Source: CAZTLI01 sp964614375
GTDB lineage: Bacteria; Chloroflexota; Anaerolineae; Aggregatilineales; Phototrophicaceae
NCBI GenBank assembly: GCA_964614375.1
Contig: CAZTLI010000047.1
Location: 1-19,290 of the forward strand
Length of the DNA: 19,290 nucleotides
Direction: 5' to 3'
Of this stretch, positions 7,329-14,663 are shown one piece after another (within the stretch, counting starts at the first letter, position 1; every line of letters starts with the position of its first letter). Under the pieces are notes generated by a model, which was given only the letters and a program-made list of their open reading frames with translations, was not told where the DNA came from and did no database searches. The position numbers and the translations under genes were made by a program.

Positions 7329-7397
7329 TTATTACAATTTAATAGTCCTATTATTTCATCAACTATCGCAGACATCACATCGAGGACGCGGACATCA

Positions 7398-7811
7398 ATG
7401 AACAACCCACCCACCTATCATCATCGTACTGTTTGGTTAGAACCCGTTTCGGGGTATGATACTGTCTACAAAATGGTGTGGACAGCCAGCCCATCCAGAG
7501 AAGATACCAGCGCGGTGTTTGAGGTTATTGTCGATGTACTTGATAGCGCGCCAGCGCCTGTTTACATCATTGTTGAACTGCTCAGTAATCCACACTTTCC
7601 ATTGAAGCAAACGCTGTCCGGCGCGATGCAGGCCCATAGTCACCACAAGATGGGCAAATGGCTGGTTATTGGCTCGAATCGCATCGCGAAACTCATTGGC
7701 AATGTGTTGACGACATTCAATAATACCGATATTGAGTGGTTCAAAACCGAACAGCAGGTCATACAATACCTTGAGACCCTATTCGCAAAAGACAGGATAC
7801 ACCGCAAATGA
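7398..7811 (+). CDS. STAS/SpoIIAA-like small protein, paralog 2
   Basis: 137 residues, clearly homologous to the gene at 6768-7163 over the whole length without a large gap. Shared blocks include TVWL-x-P, GYD-x-x-Y-(R/K)-M-(I/V)-WTA, NP-x-FPL, MG-x-WLV-(V/I)-GSNR-(V/I)-A-(R/K)-LIG and IEWF. Conservation is strongest in the central strand-helix (WLVIGSNRIAKLIG), which may be the functional face. The copy ends with a longer basic tail (KDRIHRK). Its TGA overlaps the rpiB ATG (ATGA at 7808-7811), so the two are translationally coupled. That suggests a functional or regulatory tie to sugar-phosphate metabolism, although this is inferred from context only. GAGGA lies 11 nt before the start. Confidence 0.72.
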   Translation: MNNPPTYHHRTVWLEPVSGYDTVYKMVWTASPSREDTSAVFEVIVDVLDSAPAPVYIIVELLSNPHFPLKQTLSGAMQAHSHHKMGKWLVIGSNRIAKLIGNVLTTFNNTDIEWFKTEQQVIQYLETLFAKDRIHRK

Positions 7812-8260
7812 AAATCGCTCTGGCTTCTGACCACGCTGGTTATCCCCTCAAAGCGCATCTGGTGAATTTTTTGCGACAGTATGGTCATGAAGTCCTTGAT
7901 TTCGGTGTCGAGAGCGCCGATGTCCCTGCCGACTATCCCGACGCCGCCGTTGCCGTTGGGTCAGCGGTGCTTGACGAGCGCGCCGAACGCGGCATTGTGG
8001 TTTGTGGCAGCGGTGTAGGCGCCTGTGTCGCTGCCAATAAGATGGCCGGAATCTATGCCGCCATCTGCCACGATACCTACAGCGCCCATCAGGGCGTCGA
8101 ACACGACAACATGAATGTGCTGTGTTTGGGGTCGCGCATTGTGGGTACAAATCTGGCGGAAGAAGTGGTGACCGCTTTCACCGGCGCGACCTTCAGCGGC
8201 GAGGAACGCCACCTCCGGCGTTTCGGCAAAGTGCAAGCCATCGAACGCGGCGACGGTTAA
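7808..8260 (+). CDS. rpiB: Ribose-5-phosphate isomerase B
   Basis: 150 residues, the standard length of RpiB. The enzyme interconverts ribose 5-phosphate and ribulose 5-phosphate in the non-oxidative pentose phosphate pathway. Visible signature: ASDHAG (6-11) with D9 and H10, DYPD (42-45), the active-site loop VVCGSGVGACVAANK with catalytic base C66 (64-78), HDTYSAHQGVEHDNMN (88-103) and the phosphate-binding C-terminal RHLRRFGKV (134-142). All expected catalytic residues are there. GSGVG replaces the common GTGIG, a mild change. The start overlaps the stop of the STAS-like gene by 4 nt. The tal-pgi gene follows 178 nt later, so both may belong to one metabolic unit. Confidence 0.93.
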   Translation: MKIALASDHAGYPLKAHLVNFLRQYGHEVLDFGVESADVPADYPDAAVAVGSAVLDERAERGIVVCGSGVGACVAANKMAGIYAAICHDTYSAHQGVEHDNMNVLCLGSRIVGTNLAEEVVTAFTGATFSGEERHLRRFGKVQAIERGDG

Positions 8261-8438
8261 TCGACTCCACCTGACGCCAATTCCTATAGCAGGTACAATT
8301 GAATCGACATCACACTGTCCAGACCTATGGCATAAGGGGTATGATAGAAGCTGGATGGTGATTATCCTTTTATTGACAAAAGTTGCTTATTCAAGACCTC
8401 ATCTATTAAAAAATTGGATACACGGGAGCACAATTCCT

Positions 8439-11283
8439 ATGACGAATCCCCCTGTTGAAGTGCAAGAATATGGTCAGAGCATCTGGCTTGATTACATTCA
8501 CCGTCAGGAGATTGATAACGGGCATTTTCAAAATCTGATTGACAATTATGGCGTCGTCGGCGTGACATCCAATCCGAGTATTTTCCAGAAGGCGATTGGC
8601 GCATCCGAATATTATGACGACGCCATTCGCACGATGCTCGATTTAGACGCGCACGACATCTATGAACGGCTGGCAGTCGAAGACATTCAACGCGCCACCG
8701 ACCTGTTCCGCGCCGTTTATGACCGTACCGACGCCAGAGACGGCTATGTCAGTCTGGAGGTGTCGCCGCTGCTGGCGAACAGCACCGAAGAAACCGTCAC
8801 CGAAGCCCAAAGGTTGTATAAGACTGTCAATCGCCCCAATCTGATGATCAAAATTCCGGCCACCCCGGCGGGCATCCCGGCTATTGAAGAGACCATCGCG
8901 GCGGGCATCAATGTCAATGTGACGCTGATTTTCGCGGTGAAGAATTATGAACAGGTCGCCGAAGCCTTCATACGCGGGCTGGAACGGCGTCTGGAAGCGG
9001 GCGAAAGTGTCGCAAAAATTGCATCTGTCGCCAGTTTCTTCCTCAGTCGCATCGACACGATGGTCGATAACATCCTCGAAAACAACATCCGTGCGGCACA
9101 GGTGCGGGGCGATACCGTCCGCATTGCCGCCAATCGTGAACTATTGGGCAAGGCCGCCATTGCCAGCGCGAAATTGGCCTATGCCACCTTCAATCGCCTG
9201 TTCAATGGGCAGCGGTTCGCCAAACTGCGCGAGGCCGGGGCCCAGGTGCAGCGCCCGCTATGGGCATCGACCAGCACCAAGAATCCCGCCTATCCCGATA
9301 CGATGTACGTGGATACGCTCATTGGGGCAGATACCGTCAACACGCTGCCGCCGAATACGCTCGAAGCCTTCAAAGATCATGGCACAGTGGCGGAAACGCT
9401 CCGGCAAAGGATCGATGACGCACAGCATGTGATGGATAAGCTGTTCGAGATTGATGTCGATATGGTCGATGTCACACAGCGATTGCAAGATGATGGAGTC
9501 GAAGCCTTTAGCGAATCGTTCGAGAGTCTGATGACACAGGTCGAGGCCAAACGCACGATTTTGGCGACAGGGGTCATGGAGCGGCAGAAGCTGGCGCTGG
9601 GCATCTATGGCGATGTGGTGACAGAAGCGATTGAGCAAATGGACAAGGCTTTCATCAATGGGCGTATCTGGGCGAAAGATGGCACGGTCTGGAAGTCGCA
9701 AAACACGATCATAACCAAAATCGTTAATCGGCTTGGTTGGCTGGATGTGCTCGATACGATGGACATGCCGCGTCTACAGGCGCTGCAAGACAGTGTGAAA
9801 GGCAAGGTGTCGCACGTCGTTTTGCTGGGCATGGGTGGCAGCAGTCTCGCGCCGGAAGTGTTGTATCAGACCTTCGGCAAGCAAGATGGCTTCCCGGAAC
9901 TGCTCGTCCTCGACAGCACCTCACCAGAGCGCATCAAAGACATCGAAGATGCCATCGACCTGAAACAGTCGTTGTTCATCGTCGCCAGTAAATCCGGCGG
10001 GACCGTCGAAACCCTGTCGTTTTACAAATATTTCTACGATAAAACGGGCAATAATGGCAAACAGTTCATCGCCATTACCGACTCCGGCTCACAACTAGAG
10101 CAGGCGGCACAGGAACAGCATTTCCTGCATACGTTTATCAATCCCGCAGACATCGGCGGACGCTATAGCGCGCTCAGTTATTTTGGTCTCGTCCCGGCGG
10201 CGCTCATCGGGCTGGACTTAAAACGCTTCTGGGAGCGTGCCACCAATATGATTCGCGCGTCTAATGAACATATTCCGGGCGTGCGTCATCCGGGCATAAC
10301 ATTGGGTGTGGTGTTGGGTGCGATTAGTTTGCAGGGGCGTGATAAAGTCAGCATCTATTGCAGCCAGTCCATCGCCAGCTTTGGCAGTTGGGCCGAACAG
10401 TTGATTGCCGAGAGCATCGGTAAAGAGGGTAAGGGAGTGGTGCCCGTCGTCGGCGCGACAGTCGGAATGCCGCATGATTACGCCACAGACCGGATGTTTG
10501 TTTATATGAAGGTCGAAGGCGACCCGGATGTTGACGTATTGGATGATGGCGTGCGCGCCCTGCGTGAAGCCGGTCATCCACGGGTGACGTTGATTCTGCC
10601 CGATCGGTATGAATTGGCGGGCGAATTCTTCCGCTGGGAATATGCGACGGCGATTGCGGGCAAGCTCTATAATATCAATCCCTTCGATGAACCCAACGTG
10701 ACCGAAGCTAAACAAGCGACCAATCATCTGCTGGCGCACTATCAAGAACACGGCGCGCTGCCCGAAACGCAGCCTGTGATGCAGTCCGGGCAGATTCAGA
10801 TGTTTGCATCGGAGGGGACGCTCTCGCCGCTGCGCCATCTGTGCCGGGAACATGGTTACAACAGCGAGGCTATGGTCGAAGTGCTGGCGGCGCAGCTCAT
10901 CGGGACGCGCGCGAATGACTATTTCGCCTTTCTCGCTTATCTCAACCCGACCCAGGAGGTCGAAGCGGCATTACAAGGTATCCGCCGCCGGCTGCGCCAT
11001 GTGACCAAACGGGCGGTGACAATCGGTTATGGGCCGCGCTATTTGCACAGCACAGGTCAACTGCATAAAGGTGGCGATGACAACGGNNNNNNNNNNTGAC
11101 CTCGCCATTCCCGATACACCCTACGGCTTCGGGACACTGTTTGCAGCCCAGGCCGCAGGTGACTTGCAAGCGCTTAGCGACCACAAGCGGCGGGCGATTC
11201 GACTGCATATTGGCGGCGACTTTCAGGAGGCGATTGACCTGCTGAAGGCCGCCATCGACTTTGCCGAACACCGTCGCCGTTAA
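8439..11283 (+). CDS. tal-pgi: Bifunctional transaldolase / glucose-6-phosphate isomerase, interrupted by an assembly gap
   Basis: One fused protein. The transaldolase half carries D18 in WLDYIHR, TSNPSIF (43-49), E107 in SLEVSP and the Schiff-base lysine K138 in LMIKIPAT. The isomerase half carries the sugar-phosphate loop GMGGSSLAP (about 464), SKSGGTVET (about 517) and GGRYSALSYFG. The fusion is known from Chloroflexota and Cyanobacteria and links fructose 6-phosphate and glucose 6-phosphate to the pentose phosphates. The ATG at 8439 has GGGAG 10 nt upstream; the in-frame ATG at 8355 would add 28 residues of no family likeness. The 882 residues before the Ns and the 61 after (DLAIPDTPYGFGTL to the stop at 11281-11283) are in different frames as written. 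Both match the family, so the 10-N gap has the wrong length. The missing part should be the short strand after KGGDDNG. Confidence 0.92.
11087..11096. other. Assembly gap (10 N) inside tal-pgi
   Basis: Ten unknown bases. The frame before the gap and the frame of the conserved C-terminus after it agree only if the true length is a multiple of three. About ten or more residues of the family appear to be missing, so the true gap is probably 30 nt or more and the Ns are a placeholder. Confidence 0.95.
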
Positions 11284-11421
11284 GTAACATAGCCCGGTGT
11301 GGCTGCCCAATAAAAAGCGTCGCAAACCGTTAAAGAGGCAAAAGCGCAAACGAGGCGGTCTACAACACAAGCACACACGCTTCAGTTCCTGTCATCCCAC
11401 TGTCTGCACACCGCACGGCGC

Positions 11422-11450
11422 TTGACATTGCGGGTGCAGATTGTTATCAT
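11422..11450 (+). promoter_or_regulatory. Sigma70-type promoter driving the SAM riboswitch
   Basis: TTGACA (11422-11427) is a perfect -35 box. A 17-nt spacer is followed by TATCAT (11445-11450). Transcription would begin near 11457, about 17 nt before riboswitch helix P1. The 139 nt between the tal-pgi stop and this promoter show no terminator. Confidence 0.75.
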
Positions 11451-11473
11451 GAATGCCATAATCACATAGCTAT

Positions 11474-11577
11474 GCTCATGATGAGTAGGGCGAGGGAACC
11501 GGCCCGTTGACCCCACAGCAACCCCCGAAGCGTCGGGAAGGTGCTCCATCCGGCAGGCGTTAGCCTGAGAAATGAGC
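11474..11577 (+). promoter_or_regulatory. SAM-I (S-box) type riboswitch aptamer
   Basis: Helix P1 is GCTCAT (11474-11479) with ATGAGC (11572-11577). Conserved SAM-clan blocks follow in order: GATGAG, GAGGGAACCGGCCC, GTTGA, CAGCAACC, a P3 hairpin CCCGA/TCGGG, AAGGTGCTCCATCC, then a P4 hairpin CAGGC-gtta-GCCTG and GAGAAATGAG. These match the S-box consensus (AGGGA, GGCCCgAUGA, GCAACC, GGUGC, UCC-GC, GAaAgAUGAG) in sequence and order. It binds S-adenosylmethionine in the nascent leader and normally turns expression off when SAM is plentiful. SAM-IV shares much of this core, but the P4 and P1 layout favours SAM-I. Confidence 0.9.
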
Positions 11578-11612
11578 GCGACATCTGTCATCCATCTATG
11601 ACAACCGCGCTC
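11574..11612 (+). promoter_or_regulatory. Antiterminator helix of the SAM riboswitch
   Basis: GAGCGCG (11574-11580) is the exact complement of CGCGCTC (11606-11612). An inner hairpin TGTCAT/ATGACA (11586-11591 with 11598-11603) bridges the two arms. The left arm is part of P1 and the right arm overlaps the start of the terminator stem, so this helix excludes both. It is the SAM-free, expression-on structure. Confidence 0.75.
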
Positions 11613-11634
11613 CTTCAGTTAGAAGGAGTTTTTT
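11610..11634 (+). terminator. Riboswitch terminator whose 3' arm holds the Shine-Dalgarno
   Basis: CTCCTTC (11610-11616), a 5-nt loop and GAAGGAG (11622-11628) form a perfect 7-bp stem followed by six T. GAAGGAG is also an excellent ribosome-binding site 9 nt before the TTG start at 11638. Formation of this hairpin would therefore both end transcription and hide the Shine-Dalgarno on any read-through transcript. Confidence 0.85.
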
Positions 11635-11637
11635 AAT

Positions 11638-12084
11638 TTGAGCGACTTCCAATCGGCCATCACACAACTGGAAAGCACCTATAACCGTCTGTTTGCGTTG
11701 ATTGATGCCTATCCGGTCAGCAAACGCGAGTTATCCGGCGCGTGCGGGATATGGTCGCCCAAACAGGTGTTGGCGCATTTATCTGGTTGGATCGTTTTGG
11801 CCAATAAGCGTTATGACGATTTCGCCGCGGGTGACCCGCGCAATCTCTACTATGATGTTGACCCGGTGAATGCCCGGTCAGTAGCAGAACGCGCGCATCG
11901 GTCATGGGATGAAACCGTCACCGAATTGAAGACGCGCATCACTGCCTTTATCCAACGGGCGCGGGCGCTGCCCGGCACCATGCCCGCCCAGGATGTTCGT
12001 TTTCAAGAATGGCAGGACGGGCTGCGTGAAGATTGTGCTGAACATATCGAACAACTTGAAGCATTTAGCGCAAAGGTGGACTAA
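11638..12084 (+). CDS. DinB/ClbS-like four-helix protein under SAM-riboswitch control
   Basis: 148 residues, all helical in pattern. Matches to the DinB superfamily (ClbS/DfsB branch): a first helix FQSAITQLESTYNRLFALI, the WSPKQVLAHLSGW motif with H47 and W51, and the last-helix signature REDCAEHIEQLEAF with H136. Members are small cytoplasmic proteins; some are thiol-dependent or metal-binding transferases, and others protect against genotoxins. The metal-binding third His is not evident here. The start codon is TTG, chosen because GAAGGAG sits 9 nt before it and no other start fits. It is the first gene after the SAM riboswitch and ends 10 nt before the next gene. A link to methyl or sulfur metabolism is inferred from the switch only. 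Confidence 0.72.
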   Translation: MSDFQSAITQLESTYNRLFALIDAYPVSKRELSGACGIWSPKQVLAHLSGWIVLANKRYDDFAAGDPRNLYYDVDPVNARSVAERAHRSWDETVTELKTRITAFIQRARALPGTMPAQDVRFQEWQDGLREDCAEHIEQLEAFSAKVD

Positions 12085-12094
12085 ATAACAAGCA

Positions 12095-13201
12095 ATGGAC
12101 ACGTCATCGGCGGTTTTGAACCAATCCCACAGCCAGAATGAAACCCTCACACTTACCGATAGTGAGCGGAATGCCTTGCGCGCATTTTTACAGCGCTGCG
12201 AAGTGCGGCTTTCGACCATGCACCGTGTGGCCGTGGCGTTTGTGAGCGGCGCGGGTATTTTGCTGCTTATCCCCATCTTCTTTAAGGATGTGATTGATGC
12301 GCTGATTGTTGTACTGCTGGCACAGGCGGGCAATTTCTTCCCGGAGTTGGGCAGCACGGGCGGCTGGCTGGTGACGCTGGCGTTGTATGGATTGCTGTTG
12401 TATCCGCTGCTGTTGTCGTTGAGTGTGCCGTTATATGCGCTGTATTTGCTGCTGAAAGACATTGTGCATTTCTATTTCACGATTTATACGCCCAGCTTCC
12501 CGGCGTCTCTGCTTAATCCGACATTTTCGCTCACAGGGCTGACCTTGTGGGCTGACGAATCACCGGGCGTAAAGCGGGCGGTCATGCGCCATCAATACGC
12601 GCCGGAACAGATGGATTTCATGATGCCCTTTAGCGAGAACAAGCGCGCCCAGTATTTCGACACCCTGATTAAAAATACCAATGGCGAGATTATCCCGCCG
12701 ACGCGACGTTTGGAACTGCTGCGGTCACAGGATTTGTTGAGCACCACCAATGGCGAAAAAGATGTCCAGCGGTTTAACGCGGTTTTTGGCATCACCCGGA
12801 GTCTTGACCGGACATTGATTGAAGACGTTGCGATGACCGAAATGGCATTGGCGCGCAGCGCGATGTATTTACGACGTTTGCTGCTGCGCTACTTCAAGAC
12901 GCTGCTGATGTTCATCTGGACGGCGTTGATTGCGTTTATCATGCTGCCGTTTGTGAAGGATAATCGCCTGCCAACCTTTATCGTGCTGGCGGTGGGATAC
13001 ATCGTGTGGTCGCTGTTGGTGATGCGAATCATGCGCCTGCCGCTGACGTGGATTTACCGGCATCGCTATGACAGCCCGCCACCCGATCATATTGACGCCC
13101 AACTGACATTGTTGGAACGCAATGTGCGCCCTTTTGTCCTCATTGGCATATTGACCGCTTGCGTAGGGCTGCTGGTGGCGGTTGCTGCCCATTTAGGCTG
13201 A
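12095..13201 (+). CDS. Polytopic membrane protein of unknown function
   Basis: 368 residues, family not recognised. Hydrophobic segments lie at about 45-63, 90-120 (long enough for one or two passes), 268-287, 293-311 and 346-366. A hydrophilic, charged domain of about 140 residues lies between the second and third blocks (roughly 125-265), containing AVMRHQYAPEQMDFMMPFSEN and a stretch of helices. The N-terminal 40 residues are soluble. There is no signature of a transporter, protease or kinase. It begins 10 nt after the DinB-like stop and has no strong Shine-Dalgarno, suggesting co-transcription with it. It is the first member of a close-packed set of unknown genes. Confidence 0.7.
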   Translation: MDTSSAVLNQSHSQNETLTLTDSERNALRAFLQRCEVRLSTMHRVAVAFVSGAGILLLIPIFFKDVIDALIVVLLAQAGNFFPELGSTGGWLVTLALYGLLLYPLLLSLSVPLYALYLLLKDIVHFYFTIYTPSFPASLLNPTFSLTGLTLWADESPGVKRAVMRHQYAPEQMDFMMPFSENKRAQYFDTLIKNTNGEIIPPTRRLELLRSQDLLSTTNGEKDVQRFNAVFGITRSLDRTLIEDVAMTEMALARSAMYLRRLLLRYFKTLLMFIWTALIAFIMLPFVKDNRLPTFIVLAVGYIVWSLLVMRIMRLPLTWIYRHRYDSPPPDHIDAQLTLLERNVRPFVLIGILTACVGLLVAVAAHLG

Positions 13202-13207
13202 TACATT

Positions 13208-13279
13208 ATGAATTACCCGATTTGGGAAGAACGGGAAGATGCCGCACTGTTTATGAAGCGATTTGATAACAGACCATGA
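13208..13279 (+). CDS. 23-codon ORF coupled to the next gene
   Basis: ATG at 13208, 6 nt after the stop of the membrane protein gene, encodes MNYPIWEEREDAALFMKRF plus DNRP. Its TGA (13277-13279) overlaps the ATG of the next gene in an ATGA junction. It fills almost exactly the 74-nt gap between two genes that are otherwise tightly spaced. The sequence is protein-like, with acidic and aromatic residues. No Shine-Dalgarno is obvious. It could be a tiny protein or only a coupling device. No family is known to me. Confidence 0.35.
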   Translation: MNYPIWEEREDAALFMKRFDNRP

Positions 13280-13908
13280 CGACAGACGACACATTGACAG
13301 GCGATATAACGGCGCTGCGACAGGCCGCTGAGTCGCGTGACCCGGAACAGACGCAATTTCTGCTCAAGCGGATTTTTCTCAATATGCCATTTTTCCGGGC
13401 GTTGGCGGTGGTGATAGAACGGGTGCAGCATCATCTGCCGCAATTTGAGACGCAGCATCCCGACGCAATCTGGGCGCGGCAGGCGCTGGTACAAATGACG
13501 ACGCTGGGCACTGCGCCGGGCAAATTGCCAGAAGACGCGCTCGACACATTCACATCACCGGGCACGGCGAATTTTCTGAAGGCTTTGTCCGACGTGGCGC
13601 ACAGTTTGCAGCAGACCAATCAACTTGAGGCGCGGGTGGGCTATCTGGTCAGCGCGACGGTCAACGCGATGATGGCGGATGTGGTCTACAGTTACTATGA
13701 AAGTCGTCCTGAAACGTGGGAAAAACTTCGCACGGCAGACATTGACCCGACCACCGGACAGTACAGCGACCCGACGGTGACGCAAATCGCCCTCGATTTC
13801 TGGACAGATGTGGACGTGGCAGCGCAGGATGTGAATGGCTGGCAGCGTGTGATTGAGGCGATAGACACACACAGTCAACGGCGCGGCTTTGAAAGGCGTG
13901 ATGAATGA
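13276..13908 (+). CDS. Helical protein of unknown function
   Basis: 210 residues, soluble, no signal peptide or membrane segment. Predicted mostly helical from the pattern of Ala, Leu, Gln and Glu. Distinct stretches are an N-terminal TGDITALRQAAESRD, FFRALAVVIERVQHHLPQF, a central LEARVGYLVSATVNAMMADV and a C-terminal VNGWQRVIEAIDTHSQRRG. No catalytic motif was recognised. It has no ribosome-binding site of its own and overlaps the preceding 23-codon ORF (ATGA) and the next gene (ATGA at 13905-13908), so it is translated as part of a coupled chain. Confidence 0.65.
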   Translation: MTTDDTLTGDITALRQAAESRDPEQTQFLLKRIFLNMPFFRALAVVIERVQHHLPQFETQHPDAIWARQALVQMTTLGTAPGKLPEDALDTFTSPGTANFLKALSDVAHSLQQTNQLEARVGYLVSATVNAMMADVVYSYYESRPETWEKLRTADIDPTTGQYSDPTVTQIALDFWTDVDVAAQDVNGWQRVIEAIDTHSQRRGFERRDE

Positions 13909-14219
13909 GCGACCAGCAGACCATCATCAAGCAGCTATTTGACGGCGCGGAATCTATCATCCCGAAGTTGGGCAATCCGTTCACGGCTCATGCCTTCGTG
14001 CGGGCGCTGACGCGCAATCAACAAGCAGCCTTCATCGACCTGCTGACGCTGTTCCGTGACGACAAGCAGCCCTTCGCCGCCGCGCATGAGGTGATAGATA
14101 CATATCTAAAGACATTCGCGCCGGAACACGGTTTTCATCCCGCCGATGAACAAACGCTGGATACAGATTGGTTCGGCAAGACGGTGAAATCGACGATTTA
14201 CTGGCAGGCAGATAATTAG
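13905..14219 (+). CDS. Small helical protein of unknown function
   Basis: 104 residues, soluble, no recognised family. Helical stretches include TIIKQLFDGAESIIPKL, FVRALTRNQQAAFIDLLTLF and AAHEVIDTYLKTFAPEHGF. The end is LDTDWFGKTVKSTIYWQADN. Its ATG overlaps the stop of the previous gene by 4 nt, and its TAG is directly followed, without spacer, by the ATG of the P-loop-like gene. The tight junctions imply one transcript and equal expression. The small size and helical make-up would suit a partner subunit of the preceding protein, which is only a guess from context. Confidence 0.62.
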   Translation: MSDQQTIIKQLFDGAESIIPKLGNPFTAHAFVRALTRNQQAAFIDLLTLFRDDKQPFAAAHEVIDTYLKTFAPEHGFHPADEQTLDTDWFGKTVKSTIYWQADN

Positions 14220-14663
14220 ATGCGAGTCATTGTCATCGCAGGATTGGCAGTCGTGGAGAAAGTGGATTTAACCGTGGCATTGGCGCAGCACTTTATGGAT
14301 ACCGGTCGGCGTGTGGCTGTGATGGATAGGGGCGCGCGGTTGCGGCTGACTACTGACCACCTGCCGGACGAGGTTATTCTGAGACCGCGCTCAGAGCCTG
14401 TTCAGTCACCCCTTATCCCGGTGTATGATGATAGTGAGGTCGATGTCACACTTTATATCGCCAGCGAGACTCTGCACCCGGATGACCTGTTTATCGCCGT
14501 TGATGAGGCGCGGTCACGAGGCCATACCGTCGCTGTGCTGGCGGTGATTGATGCGCGGACGTGTGATTGTTTCCCGCAGGTGCGCGAGACGCTGGAATTG
14601 AGCGCCGATGTTGTGGTGAATGTGCCGTATGACCTGAATACAATTCTGGAGGCGTTAGCGTGA
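14220..14663 (+). CDS. P-loop NTPase-like protein with decayed Walker A
   Basis: 147 residues. The start VIVIAGLAVVEKVDLTVALAQ is followed by a helix, then by TGRRVAVMDRG. This is the beta1-loop-helix-beta2 layout of MinD/CobW/MobB-type P-loop NTPases. A working Walker A is G-x4-G-K-(S/T). Here it reads G8-LAVV-E13-K14-V15, so the second Gly and the Ser/Thr are gone. Later parts VDVTLYIASE, HTVAVLAVIDARTCDC and SADVVVNVPYDLN keep the alternating strand-helix order, with VVNVPYD in the place of the NK(x)D-like or final strand. Nucleotide hydrolysis is unlikely. It may be a structural descendant. The start abuts the previous TAG, and the stop overlaps the next GTG start (GTGA). Confidence 0.55.
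   Translation: MRVIVIAGLAVVEKVDLTVALAQHFMDTGRRVAVMDRGARLRLTTDHLPDEVILRPRSEPVQSPLIPVYDDSEVDVTLYIASETLHPDDLFIAVDEARSRGHTVAVLAVIDARTCDCFPQVRETLELSADVVVNVPYDLNTILEALA

Noticed and set aside
10218..10853. 211-codon minus-strand ORF
   Set aside because: Shadow of the isomerase half of tal-pgi, with no domain signal.
11297..11425. 42-codon very basic ORF (GTG start, NKKRRKPLKRQKRKR)
   Set aside because: It has no ribosome-binding site, and its end overlaps the -35 box of the riboswitch promoter. No family likeness, so it is left as chance.
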